NCBI GenBank assembly: GCA_963575645.1
Contig: OY754464.1
Coordinates: 63,338,948-63,402,947, forward strand
DNA: 64,000 nucleotides
Direction: 5' to 3'
From: Xanthostigma xanthostigma
Lineage: Eukaryota; Arthropoda; Insecta; Raphidioptera; Raphidiidae
Under the pieces are notes generated by a model that saw only the letters and a list, made by a program, of their open reading frames with translations, was not told the origin of the DNA and ran no database searches. Both the position numbers and the translations under genes were made by a program. Every line of letters starts with the position of its first letter. The first letter of the stretch is position 1. Positions 54,086 through 64,000 of this stretch are shown here, piece after piece.

Positions 54086-54832
54086 ATCACGAATTAAAAA
54101 TGACCTATTGCTGAAAACAAAGAGGAAATTATCTCGCATATGACATGCAGCGTAAATCTATTGCAACACGCTGTCTTGTTCAACTTAGCACTATACAGTT
54201 TCTTGATGGTAAACCCACATCAAAAGACCCTTCAATGTTCAAAGAGAGCAAATACATACATTGTACAAGCTCGTTGGGAAACTGTAATTGCTCCTCATAC
54301 AGGATGAATTGTACGAAAAACAGAAATTCGTCTTCGGGATCTGTGTTAGCGAACGGTTATCATGCTTACGTGAGATCAAACATTCGTTATGGAATCATCT
54401 TTTGGAGTAATTCTCTCTATATGTCGATCTGTTTATTATTCAGAAACACTGCATAATGGTGGCACTTCACATGACTATTTGTGTTCGCTATTGGGTGTTT
54501 GTTGTATTTGGCAAAATATATGGCGTTCAAGGCAAACATGCAAATAGAGGCAAATACGACCATCCACACATGCCAGTCAAATAACAAACACACAAACATT
54601 TGGTAGCAGAACGCAAGGATCAAAATTCCAGGAGTTTTAGCACTGTTTCATTGTCCTAATTCATTTTCAATAGTAATTGTTCCAGTTCTCGCTCATAGCA
54701 CAGACACAAAAATACTGCACGTCCGTACAGGTTCATGGCGCGTGCGCTTCTGAATATGGACATTGTGTGGACGGTTTATTTGCGTATTTATTTGTCTCCT
54801 TTGATGTGTCTCGAAAAAACGACAAGCGTACG
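54086..54832. other. Unassigned sequence
   Basis: Two open frames (103 codons at 54145-54456 plus strand, 68 codons at 54417-54623 minus strand) have no recognisable domain. They could be chance frames. Confidence 0.35.
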
Positions 54833-55172
54833 GTAACGATACACTCTAAATAACGACACACCAACACTAAATAACGAGAACAATACGTCATCATTAAGCA
54901 ATAAACGGTACTTGTTTGTTATTTTGTTGCTTTGTTGTCGGCTCATGCGTACCGAAGATTCTAAGAAATTCGTTCTTTTGATTGTTGGGATTATCTTTCA
55001 TATGTTTAGCTCAGCTGCTTATCGATAAGTTATCATAATCTTAGTTGCTCACAAACTTGCAAACAATAAAAAAATATTAATGGATTATTTAGTCTCTCCG
55101 TTTAACGACAACTCTCAAAAACGCCATAAATTGCACAGTCCCTTGAGTGTCGCTATATAGAGTTTACAGTGT
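54833..55172 (+). mobile_element. pogo/Tigger-like element, related to 5688-6172
   Basis: It shares CTCTAAATAACGAC, TGCGTACCGAAGATTCTAAG, TTATCTTTCATATGTTTAGC and the right end TATAGAGTTTACAGTG followed by TA. The helix-turn-helix remnant of the other copy is deleted here. Confidence 0.7.
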
Positions 55173-55504
55173 ATTTTATAGAGGGTAGTGCATGCTACAA
55201 GTGCGCAAAAGTGACTAATTTGACATTGGATACCTATTTACAAAATTTGTCTTTTTCTTTTGTGTCACAGCACAAGGCGAGTTCTGTAATTATCCCATGT
55301 CATAATTCATCATCTTTTGCACTTTTTGCATAAATAGCTATATAGTTATTATTAATGTGGTTGCTACAACCGGCCTTAAGCGCTGCATTTGCTGTTACCA
55401 GCTTGTGTCAACGGCTGTCGCTTCGAGCTTGATCACAAAGTTCAGCAAAGTACGATTACATACAACTGCGTCGGCAACTGAGTCTGCAACTGACAAAGAA
55501 GTAC
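55173..55504. other. No feature recognised
   Basis: Unassigned sequence. Confidence 0.4.
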
Positions 55505-55512
55505 CTCTATAG

Positions 55513-56051
55513 CAGTGATTCCCAAAGTGGTCTATATCGACCTCCAGGGGTCGACGACAACTTGCAAGGGGTTCATGTCAGCGGGAAAAAAAATTTGGGG
55601 TCCATGAAATGAAAATGGGGATCAACGATAGTGAATCTCCTAACAAAAAAAGAAACAAACTGGACATCGTTAACCGAAGAGATTTAAGATTAAATCTAAC
55701 TAAATTGATGCCAAATGTTGAAAATTTATTATTAAAGCATCGGGTTCATCCCTCACACTAAAAGCATTTATTGTTTGCTTAGTTATTTTATGTAACAGAA
55801 TTAAGTAAATTTTAATTTGATTCGTTTAATTTGAATCTAATTAATAAATGTATAAAATTAAACATTTCACACTACATTTCACTACCGTTATAAATTTAAA
55901 TCGTTCAAAGTGAGTAGCACTTTCCGGTTGTCAAAAATACATTTGAAATTAATAAATTTGCAAAAAATCAATATCAGGTAAGCAGGGGGTCTACCCAAAA
56001 CCGAAAAACATTGCAAGTGGTCTACGAGACAAAAAAGTTTGGGGACCTCTG
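55513..56051. mobile_element. hAT-like non-autonomous element, 539 bp
   Basis: Perfect 8-bp duplications CTCTATAG (55505-55512 and 56052-56059). Ends CAGTGATTCCCAAAGTGG and, inverted, CAGAGGTCCCCAAAC. No transposase frame remains. Confidence 0.9.
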
Positions 56052-56194
56052 CTCTATAGTATATATTAGGTATATATCTCTAGGACCAATACGATAAATG
56101 TTACATCAAGTACATATTCTATGATTTAAAATACATCATCAGTTAACCATTACTTGACTAGCACAACGAAAATATCCATTCAGTAACAAGTAAT

Positions 56195-56336
56195 ATGGTA
56201 GCCATGGAAATCATTACAGAAAATCGTTCCACATAAAATGCAACATAGACAAAGCCAATGTTGCGTTTTATGTGGAACGATTTTCTGTAATGCATTAACT
56301 ACTTCCATACTTCATAGCTACCATATCAACAAAACT
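56195..56336. repeat. Small foldback element
   Basis: ATTACAGAAAATCGTTCCAC at 56213 and its complement GTGGAACGATTTTCTGTAAT ending at 56291 form a 33-bp nearly perfect stem with a 13-bp loop. Outer ATGGTAGC / GCTACCAT continues it. Confidence 0.85.
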
Positions 56337-57149
56337 CATGTGAAACGAGCGCAAACGAGTTTTAACAATTATCATTCTACCCGACATATTTAAGCTAGCG
56401 GTTTTAAGATTGTTGTACTAAAAAATTGTCAAAAATAATTTTATATCTGCAATAATGATCTATTTGAAAATAAACACCCTTAAAACCGTTAATATGCGTT
56501 TGATTAAATATTTTCATTCAATTCCGTTGCGTAATTTCTGATAAAGAGGCTTTCATGTTGCACCAAAAAACAAAAAAAAACAGTAATCGCTGGCCTACCT
56601 TGTGCGGTTGACATAAATTTCACAGTTCTCTTATATGACGGAAAATAACGTTTTGTTTTCTTTGCGAATCGGAATAATTTATTTTTCCGGCTCTGACTTA
56701 TCTCGGGTTCAATCGAGAACAAATTGGCTCTCGACATTCCAAATTTCCTTCTGTTTTATAACAGAGATTTTGAATGTCATTAGCTCCCATACTAAATATT
56801 TCGTTGCCAAATGAATTCAAACAACGAAGAGATAAAAAACATTTAAACGAATACAAAATTTACGTTGCGACTTGATAACTGATTTCTTTTCATAACAGAA
56901 ACGAATTGCTCTTGTTCGGAGCCCTATCTTGATTCATTCAAAGCTCAAACTGGTAATAATATTATGACAAAACTACATTATTATTGTGACCATGGTGGAT
57001 AAAGGTAAAAGATACGCTTCTATTTTTGACAAAAAAAAAGGAATCAATTTTATAACTTTAGCCGCTAGAGATATACGTAAAAACTAAACGTCAAAGTGAA
57101 ATGAAGCGACGTATAAAAACTGTCATTAACATGCCATAAATATATGAAA
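56337..57149. other. Unassigned sequence
   Basis: No supported gene. The 77-residue minus-strand frame at 56504-56737 has no recognisable motif. Confidence 0.4.
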
Positions 57150-57300
57150 CTAGCGGCCCGTCCCGGTTCACCCGGGTGCGATGAATATAATTCTGCAAAA
57201 TGTATTTCGATTGCGGCCCGGCGCTAATGCAAGATTCCGATTTCCCACCCTCAAAATTTTGTTGGGTAATATAATCTTTACACCCCCCTTTTGACCCCAT
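57150..57300 (-). mobile_element. Helitron-like 3' end, truncated
   Basis: On the minus strand it ends CCCGGGTGAACCGGG, ACGGGCCGCTAG, preceded by GAAATACATTTTGCAGAATT, which matches the right piece of the split Helitron at 16.5-16.6 kb. The 5' side is not found. Confidence 0.65.
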
Positions 57301-59732
57301 TATGGGTTGAATTTAAAAAAACGCTGAGTGACGGGTTTGTTTATTAGTGTATTTGCCATAAGGCACTTACACTATTGGCGTAAAAAGTGTGAAAAATCGG
57401 ATAAAACGTAAATATCAAAAATTTGCTATCCAGCTCCCAGAAACGCTCAGAGGTATTTCTAACTAATAGAACAAGACAAAACATAGTTGCATAATAGTTT
57501 TTTTACTCACACCACAATTTGCCGTCTTTAATGACAATCAGACTGTTATCTAATAAATTATATTTTTAAAATTTTAACCCCTTCCACAGTCAGGGCCGAA
57601 CTAACCCACTTTCGCCTTTTTGAAATATGAAAAATAGTTGAAAAAAGTACATTCAAATATGTCTTTTTTTGAGTGTATAAAAAAATTCTATGTTATAGGA
57701 AAAAATAGTTTTTAATAAAAAGAAACATAAGAACACATATTCTTTATTTTTTTGAATATCCATATAAAAAGCAATACATTTTTGTTTATTATACACAGTT
57801 GTCCAACTACCTAAACTATCTTGTTTACAAATCTGTTCAAAATAGACAGTCTGTCCGGGTTCTTTCTAAAAACCGGACCCTAGACATTTGTCTCATTTGG
57901 TCTATAATAATAATCCGGCCCTGCCACAGTATTGTAATAACTAATAGGTATTGCATAATATGATAATACTAGTTTTAAAATTCGTCTTTATATTTTGCCA
58001 AGGACGAATTTTAAAACTAGTATTATGCAATACCATTACAATACTGTGGCAGGGCCGGATTATTATTATAGACCAAATGAGACAAATATCTAGGGTCCGG
58101 TTTTTAGAAAGGACCCGGACAGACTGTCTATTTTGAACAGATTTGTAAACAAGATAGTTTACATTTCTGTTGGACAACCGTGTATAATAAACAAATAAAT
58201 AAAAATGTATTGCTTTTTGTGTGGTTATTCTAAAATTAGTTTGGTCAATGAGTGCTCATAAGGGGAATGTAGATGGAAAAGTCGAAAGCAGAACGTTTGA
58301 CTTAGGAACTTTGTTTGGACTAGTTAGGAGATAAACATACTAAAAGTCCTTGCCCCTCCGAGGTACGCCCGAAGGGGGGGGAGCACAAAGAAGGTCCCGT
58401 TTTTTGGTTTTTTGCTTTCATCTCGAAAACGGTACGTCGTACGAAATTTTGTTGTAATACATATTGAAAGGTGATAAAATTCTCTACAACTTTAACTTTC
58501 ACACTTTTTATCTATCTCCAATCTTTGCCTATAGACCGGGAGCCCGCGACAAAAATTTTCGTCAAATCTTATTCACCAAAATACGTTATACATTGTATAA
58601 AGTACGTTATTCTGATGTCGAAAACCCATTTCTTACACTTAAACTATGGGACAACTGCGATAGCTGTTGCGGGGGAGTATACAAAAAAAATAGCTGACAT
58701 GTCAAATCTTATTCATTATGAAACTAATTTTGTAGTTAATTTTTAGTAATTTAATTATGAAAATACATTTCTTACACCTGACAAGCGGGGAAAAGTTGTT
58801 CTTACAGAGTGCAAATCATGTGATATTTTTCGAGGGTGGTGTCAAATTTTATTCACTTAATTATTTATATGAGAGGGAAGTTTGAACCATAAATAATTAG
58901 AAAAAAAAGTTCTTACAACTTGAACGCGGACCAAAAGAGTTCTTACACTACTTTCAAAGTGATAATTGAGAATATCCACTGAGCTCTTTTGCTGCAGTGC
59001 GCATGCGACAGTTATTATTTAGTTTTACTTCATCAATGGATTTAATCGCATGCAAACATAAAAAATAGATAAACTATACGAAATTATTATTTCAATTAAA
59101 TCCAAATTTTCAATGTAAATTTATATCCATATAATGATATAATATATACGTACGACTTCTGTTGATTGAAAATATTGCTTTTTTATGCTTAGTGGTGTAT
59201 ATAGTTTTCATTTAAAAACAAATTGGAATGGATAATTTTAAAAACTCCTTTCATGGCATGATTGTAGAAATAATGAAAAATTAAACGTAATTGTAAATTA
59301 AAAATTAAAGATCTGAAATTATTTTTTTTAATTTTTCTATTAGGAATATTTACTACAACAGTAATAAATATTTAAAATTGTATTATCTGTAACTCGATGA
59401 AATTGAGAAATGTAATCGCCGATTTTCTCCTCTATCGACACAGAATAAAGAGGATCTGCTATTTCTTGTTTGCCCTAATATATATATAGCTGTATAAATG
59501 GCCGTATTATATAGCACTGCTGGTGCCAACAAACCTCAAAGGAGAAGAAGAAGAAGAAGAAGGAAAAGAAGTATAATAGAATAGCCGTTAAAATTCAAAA
59601 TCCCCACTCTGCTCCGCGACTGTACCTTTCTTTTGCTCCCTTCTAAATTTCAAACATCTGCTGTGGCCAACGGTGAATCATTCTCCTGGTGCCTCGTGCG
59701 AGAGAAACATTCTTTAGAATATCGAATGCAAA

Positions 59733-59997
59733 ATGGTTAAGAAAGTCTGTGTTTTTTGTAGTAAAAGTACTTCAAAAATTTTCAGTTTCACTACAGAAAA
59801 ACTAAATAAGTGTACATCAGTTTTAAATATTCGGAAAGAGAATCAATTAAAATTTTCAAGTGTAGTTCTAATCAGAGGAAATAAATTACGGTGATATTGG
59901 CCACCCGATGGAAAATTTAGAAACAGAATTTTCGGATGACGATTCCAATTCCTCCCCAGAATATTCAGATGAAGATGAAGAAATTGATGATATATAA
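59733..59997 (+). pseudogene. Deleted gene of the long-TIR element: start and acidic C-terminal end
   Basis: An ATG at 59733 opens a 53-residue frame (MVKKVCVFCSKSTSKIFSF ... LKFSSVVLIRG) that stops at 59892. The CVFC pair and later C27 suggest the start of a zinc-binding domain. In the next frame, 59890-59997 reads GDIGHPMENLETEFSDDDSN then SSPEYSDEDEEIDDI before TAA, a strongly acidic tail. I read this as the first and last pieces of one protein joined by an internal deletion. A TATATATATA stretch lies about 250 bp upstream and an AATAAAC signal-like string about 35 bp downstream. I do not recognise the protein; a transposase would fit the position (inference). Confidence 0.5.
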
Positions 59998-60595
59998 TTT
60001 TTAATGTCAGGTTTTATTAAACAAATGTAATAAACAATGAATAATTTTATTGATTTACATCGTTTCTTTTATTATTTCTAATATTCATATGTTATTAGTC
60101 ACACTTACGTACTGTTAATTACTGCATGCGCACTATAGCAATGAATACGTTGGATATTAACTATTTTTACTTTGAAAGTAGTGTAAGAACTCTTTTGGTC
60201 CGCGTTCAAGTTATAAGAACTTTTTTTTCTAATTATTTATGGTTCAAACTTCCCTCTCATATAAATAATTAAGTGAATAAAATTTGACACCACCCTCGAA
60301 AAATATCACATGATTTGCACTCTGTAAGAACAACTTTTCCCCGCTTGTCAGGTGTAAGAAACGTTTTTTCATTAATTATTTATTAAAAACTTACTACCAT
60401 TTGAGTTTCAAGATGAATAAGATTTGACAAGAGTGCTTTGAAAAATTACATATTTTTTATTAATTTTTACATCCATGTCCCGCTAAACGACCTCGGTAAT
60501 ATCATGAACCTTTCTTACTTTACTAATATAACTAATTCTATTCATATGGCTGTGAATAAGATTTGACACACATTTTGTCGCGGGCTCCCGGTCTA

Positions 60596-61107
60596 CTAGC
60601 TATGAGCTCCAAAAAATTAAGTATATGAAAAACTAGTTCAATGATGATTTTTGTTTTAAACAGTTTAGGTACTTAGTATACCATTAAATTGCAGTTTTAT
60701 ATATTTAAATTTACCTAAACATGCTGAAATCGAAAAGCCTGATTTTCGGGCGAGAATAGAGTAGCGTGGCGCATACAAAAGCTAATAAGCAAATAGGTGT
60801 TCTAGTCAGTCATTCGAAATAAATATGTTTTTCGGTAATGAATATCGATTATCGTTTGGTGATCGGGCAGGAACTAGGGGGTGCCTATCGATCGCGGGGC
60901 CCTGGGCACGTGCCCAGAGTGCCCAGTGGGAAAGAGGGCCCTGCGTGGAGGTACTCCCAGCTTATGTTATTTTTTAATTGTGTTGGTGTTTTTAATAGTG
61001 TGGATGAGCAATACGAAATGATTTTGACAAATTCGTATTGTTACAATGTGCTAAAGAGAATTTAACACATTTTTGAAAATTGACCATTTTTCGGAGCTCA
61101 TAGCTAG
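60596..61107. mobile_element. Small TIR element inserted in the right arm
   Basis: Ends CTAGCTATGAGCTCCAAAAA and, inverted, CTAGCTATGAGCTCCGAAAA. It splits the right arm of the surrounding element between AGACCGGGAGCCC (60.59 kb) and GCAAAGATTGGAGATAG (61.11 kb), which are adjacent in the left arm. It carries a segment related, inverted, to 18062-18320. The 75-residue frame at 60838-61065 has no known motif. Confidence 0.65.
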
Positions 61108-61745
61108 GCAAAGATTGGAGATAGATAAAAAGTGTGAAAGCTAAAGTTGTAGAGAATTTTATCAGCTTTCATTATGTACTACAACAAAATTTCGTACGAC
61201 GTACCGTTTTCGAGATGAAAGCAAAAAACCAAAAACGGGACCTTCTTTGTGCTCCCCCCCTTCGGGCGTACCTCGGAGGGGTAAGGACTTTTAGTATGTT
61301 TATCTCCTAACTAGTACAAACAAAGTTCCTAAGTCAAATGTTCTGCTTTCAACTTTTCCATCTAGAAATTATTCGTTGCGTAAGCTAAATCTAAAGAAAA
61401 TGTGTTCTTATGTTCCTTTTTATTAAAAAATATTTTCTCCTATAACTTAGAATTCTTTTTATACACTCAAAAAAAGACATATTTGAATTTTTTTTTCATA
61501 TCTTTTTCAGATATCAAAAAGTTTAATGTTGGTTAGTCCGGCCCTGACTGTGGAAGGGGTTAAAATTTTAAAACTGTAATTAATTAGATAACAGTCCGAC
61601 TTCTGGTTTTACTCGCTATAAATACCTCTAACTGTTTCTGGGAGCTGGATAGCAAATTTTTGATATTTACGTTTTATTCGATTTTTTGCACTTTTTTCAT
61701 TTTTTCTTAATAAAAAAAAGTTCCTCTAAAAAGGCTGACGACAAC

Positions 61746-62406
61746 GCACAGCCTAATATTTTCACAATAGATTCTGATCGCGGGCCGTCTTTAACCTATT
61801 GGAGGCCTTGGGCACATTAGGATAATGGGACCCCTATGACCTTTTTTTATTATTATAGAGAAAAAAATTGTGATTCAGTCTTGTGATTATTGACAAGTGT
61901 TTGGAACAATTCTGCAAAACAAAACAAAAATATATCCAAAGCGAAATGTATAGCTATAACTTATACGTTCTAACTGCAAGTAGTATACATTCAAATATAC
62001 CACGCTTACAAACATAAATTCCACGCGGAAGAAATCACGGGTAATTGCTAGTTTATGTGTAAAATTATTATTTAGCTGGACACCTGATACTTTTGTGTTT
62101 ATATTATTGACTGACGAATTTTTATAGATTGCGTAATGTCGAATACTACGTATTCTGCAGTCCTTAATCAAAAGGTCAAGTCTGTAATTTTACAGTTTTG
62201 AAATATTTAGACTTGAGAAGCTGCAACATTAATTACTCATTTATTTTCTTATCAAGCTTATTATGCATGCATAATATCTATTTAAATTATAAAGATTTAA
62301 CACTGAAATGATATATTTTGATGTTTTTATCTTAACTTTATATTTTTAATGTCTACAAAAATACAAAAAAGAACTGTTTTGGTACCAAATTAATTATTAT
62401 TACACC
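61746..62406. other. Unassigned, with a fragment shared with 18.6 kb
   Basis: 61795-61850 is the complement of 18600-18655. The rest, including the 94-residue minus-strand frame at 61887-62171, has no recognised feature. Confidence 0.4.
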
Positions 62407-63090
62407 TGCTTGGTTATATTTTGTCAAAGACGAATTTTAAAACTAGTATTATGCAATACCTATTGCAATGCTGTGGCAGGGCCGGATTATTAGTATAGAC
62501 CAAATGAGACAAATGACTAGTGTCCGGTTTTTAGAAACGACCCGGTCAGACTGTCTATTTTGAACAGATTTGTAAACAAGAAAAGTTACTTTTCTGTTGG
62601 ACAACTGTGTATAATAAACAAATAAACAAAAATGTATTGCTTTTTAATGGATACTCTAAAATCTAAAGAAAATGTGTTCTTGTTTCTTTTTATTAAAAAC
62701 TAACTTTTCCGATAATTTAGAATACTTTTTATACACTCAAAAAAAAAACATATTTGAATGTACTTTTTTTTAACTATTTTTTATATTTCTAAAAGGCCGA
62801 AGTTAATTAGTCCGGCCCTGACTGTAGAAGGGGTAAAAATTTTAAAAATATAATATATTAGATAACAGTCTGATTGTCATTAAAGACGGCAAATTGTGGT
62901 GTGAGTAAAAAAACTATTATGCAACTATGTTTTGTCTTGTTCTATTCGCTAGAAATACCTCCCTCTGCTTCTGGGAGCTGAATAGCAAATTTTTGATATT
63001 TACGTTTTATTCTATATTTTTTACACTTTTTTCACTTTTTCTTAATAAAAAAAGTCCCTCTAAAGGCTGACGACAAGGCACAGCCTAAAC
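62407..63090. repeat. Uninterrupted single-arm copy of the CAGGGCCGGATTATT family
   Basis: It matches 57998-58242 followed directly by 61386-61745, with TGCTTTTTAATGGATACTCT and AAATCTAAAGAAAATGTG adjoining at about 62640-62662. It ends TAAAGGCTGACGACAAGGCA, as the other copy ends AAAAGGCTGACGACAACGCA. Confidence 0.75.
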
Positions 63091-63239
63091 CGGCAGGTCT
63101 AGAGCAATGAAATTTTGTACATGAGTTCCCTATATAACGTGGATGTCTTAAGAAGGACTTTTGAAAATTCATCCCCTAAGGCGGTTAATCTACTTAGTTA
63201 AAACTCTACTGACCATACAACCACACAGCCTAAACCAGT

Positions 63240-64000
63240 GGGTCTAGATTCTAGAAGCATGCAATTTTGCACTGAAGTGCAAAAAGTACGTTAGTAAAAT
63301 TCAGCGTGTATTAGTTTTCTATCAGTAACCCGAATTTGAAATGTATCCGATGCGTATTCCAGACTTTCCAGAAAACCACTTCGAACAGGTCTATCTTGGA
63401 AACGGTAGGTGATACGAAGCAACGGAGGGGCTCGGTGACTTCAGCGTGTCATTTTACATAAGCCCACCGAATTTAAATCGAATCCGAGAGATCATCCAAA
63501 AACGTCTTAAAAAAATCACAAAAAAACTAAGGCTATACTATGGGAAAAATCGCGTTTCTAGTCGATTTTCAAGATTTTCCAATAACTCGCTTTTCAGCTC
63601 CAGACGGCTCATACTAACAGGAAATGACACTCCGAATAAAAAAAAAACTAAACTTTTGGTTCTGTGGCCATTTAAAGTATTTTTAAACATCGAAGCGACA
63701 TTCAAACGCCTCTATCTCCGAAACGGTTATAGATACAGACCTCCGGGTGCGCTCATTGAATTCAGCGTGTCGTTTTCTATCAGTCCACTGAATTTTAAAT
63801 GCATCCGATGCGTATTCCAGACTTTCCAGAAAACCACTTCGAACGGGTCTATCTTCGAAACGGTAAGTGATACAAAGCAACGGAGGGGCTTGGTGACTTC
63901 AGCGTGTCATTTTCTATAAGCCTACCGAATTTGAATCTGTTCCGAGAGGTTGTCGAAAATAGTTCTGTAAGTAAGTAAGTAGACTAGCTCCCAAAGGGGA
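63240..64000. repeat. Tandem ~458-bp LINE-like repeat, running off the window
   Basis: CCGATGCGTATTCCAGACTT occurs at about 63347 and 63805, and TTCAGCGTGTCATTTT-type strings at about 63301, 63442, 63760 and 63900. Phrases like CTATCTCCGAAACGGTTATA are typical of LINE 3' regions. The second unit ends in a GTAAGTAAGTAAG tail. The 157-residue open frame at 63446-63919 spans the repeat and has no domain I recognise. Confidence 0.7.

Larger units (their letters stand above)
58243..61385. mobile_element. ~3.1-kb DNA transposon with very long inverted repeats, family unknown
   Basis: Inverted arms of about 690 bp: 58271-58955 on the left, and 60165-60595 plus 61108-61366 on the right. Matches include CCGGGAGCCCGCGACAAAAA, CTCGAAAACGGTACGTCGTA and CCAAAAGAGTTCTTACACTA with their complements. 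Each arm has a ~140-bp tandem pattern: GTCAAATCTTATTCA-type strings start at 58561, 58701 and 58841, each followed about 70 bp later by TTCTTACA. The middle keeps the two ends of a gene. A separate element interrupts the right arm. Confidence 0.75.
57355..61745. repeat. Palindromic repeat family (CAGGGCCGGATTATT), interrupted copy
   Basis: The centre of symmetry is at about 57990: TAATACTAGTTTTAAAATTC and GAATTTTAAAACTAGTATTA flank it, and CAGGGCCGGATTATTATTAT occurs in both arms. The right arm is broken at about 58242 and resumes at about 61386 with AAATCTAAAGAAAATGTG. The uninterrupted single-arm relative at 62407-63090 shows these two points side by side. Confidence 0.75.

Noticed and set aside
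54145-54456. A 103-residue secreted or novel small protein
   Set aside because: No signal peptide pattern or domain is visible and composition does not differ from chance coding in this region.
63446-63919. A 157-codon open frame as a host gene
   Set aside because: It runs across tandem LINE-like repeat units, has no recognisable domain, and its halves are similar because of the repeat.

Overview
The window looks like a repeat-dense, gene-poor stretch of an AT-rich insect (or other arthropod) nuclear genome. I base this on the transposon families, all eukaryotic, on dispersed repeats of types I recall from insect and especially lepidopteran genomes, and on the absence of any intact host protein-coding gene, operon structure or bacterial signal. 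The insect assignment is inference. Nearly every open reading frame here is a chance frame in AT-rich DNA or the remnant of a transposable element (TE).

Layout. 0.7-3.6 kb holds a long-inverted-repeat transposon, a foldback element and a LINE-like tail. 5.6-6.3 kb holds a pogo/Tigger-like element inserted in an older repeat. 8.2-16.6 kb is a three-level nest: a Helitron-like element was split by a pogo/Tigger-like element, which was split by a 6.7-kb Ty3/gypsy retrotransposon. The retrotransposon lies on the minus strand with matching 989-bp LTRs, and its gag and pol share one frame separated by a single TGA. 20.5-22.9 kb is an old repeat carrying two insertions, a Penelope-derived composite and a mariner element; its uninterrupted relative lies at 27.5-28.2 kb. 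29.1-30.6 kb holds a Penelope-like remnant (a GIY-YIG-type C-terminal end followed by a hammerhead-like motif) and a hAT remnant. 31-45 kb holds Helitrons, tRNA-like modules, MITEs, a nearly perfect 0.55-kb palindrome, a solo LTR, and an R4/Dong-like LINE pseudogene split by a Helitron at its catalytic motif. 45-57 kb holds more MITEs, hAT elements with 8-bp target duplications, SINE-like and tRNA-like sequences. 57.3-63.1 kb holds two copies of one repeat family, one of them interrupted by a ~3.1-kb element with very long inverted repeats and the two ends of an unrecognised gene. 63.2-64 kb is a LINE-like tandem 3' region.

The elements share no cellular pathway; they relate by nesting and sequence descent. 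Several insertions can be checked inside the window, because an uninterrupted paralogue of the target survives elsewhere. The signals most worth following are the 3.1-kb long-TIR element, the hammerhead-like motifs in Penelope-derived repeats, the gag-TGA-pol layout, and the tRNA-like modules in shared flanking sequence. All homology statements come from reading by eye; no database search or structure calculation was run.
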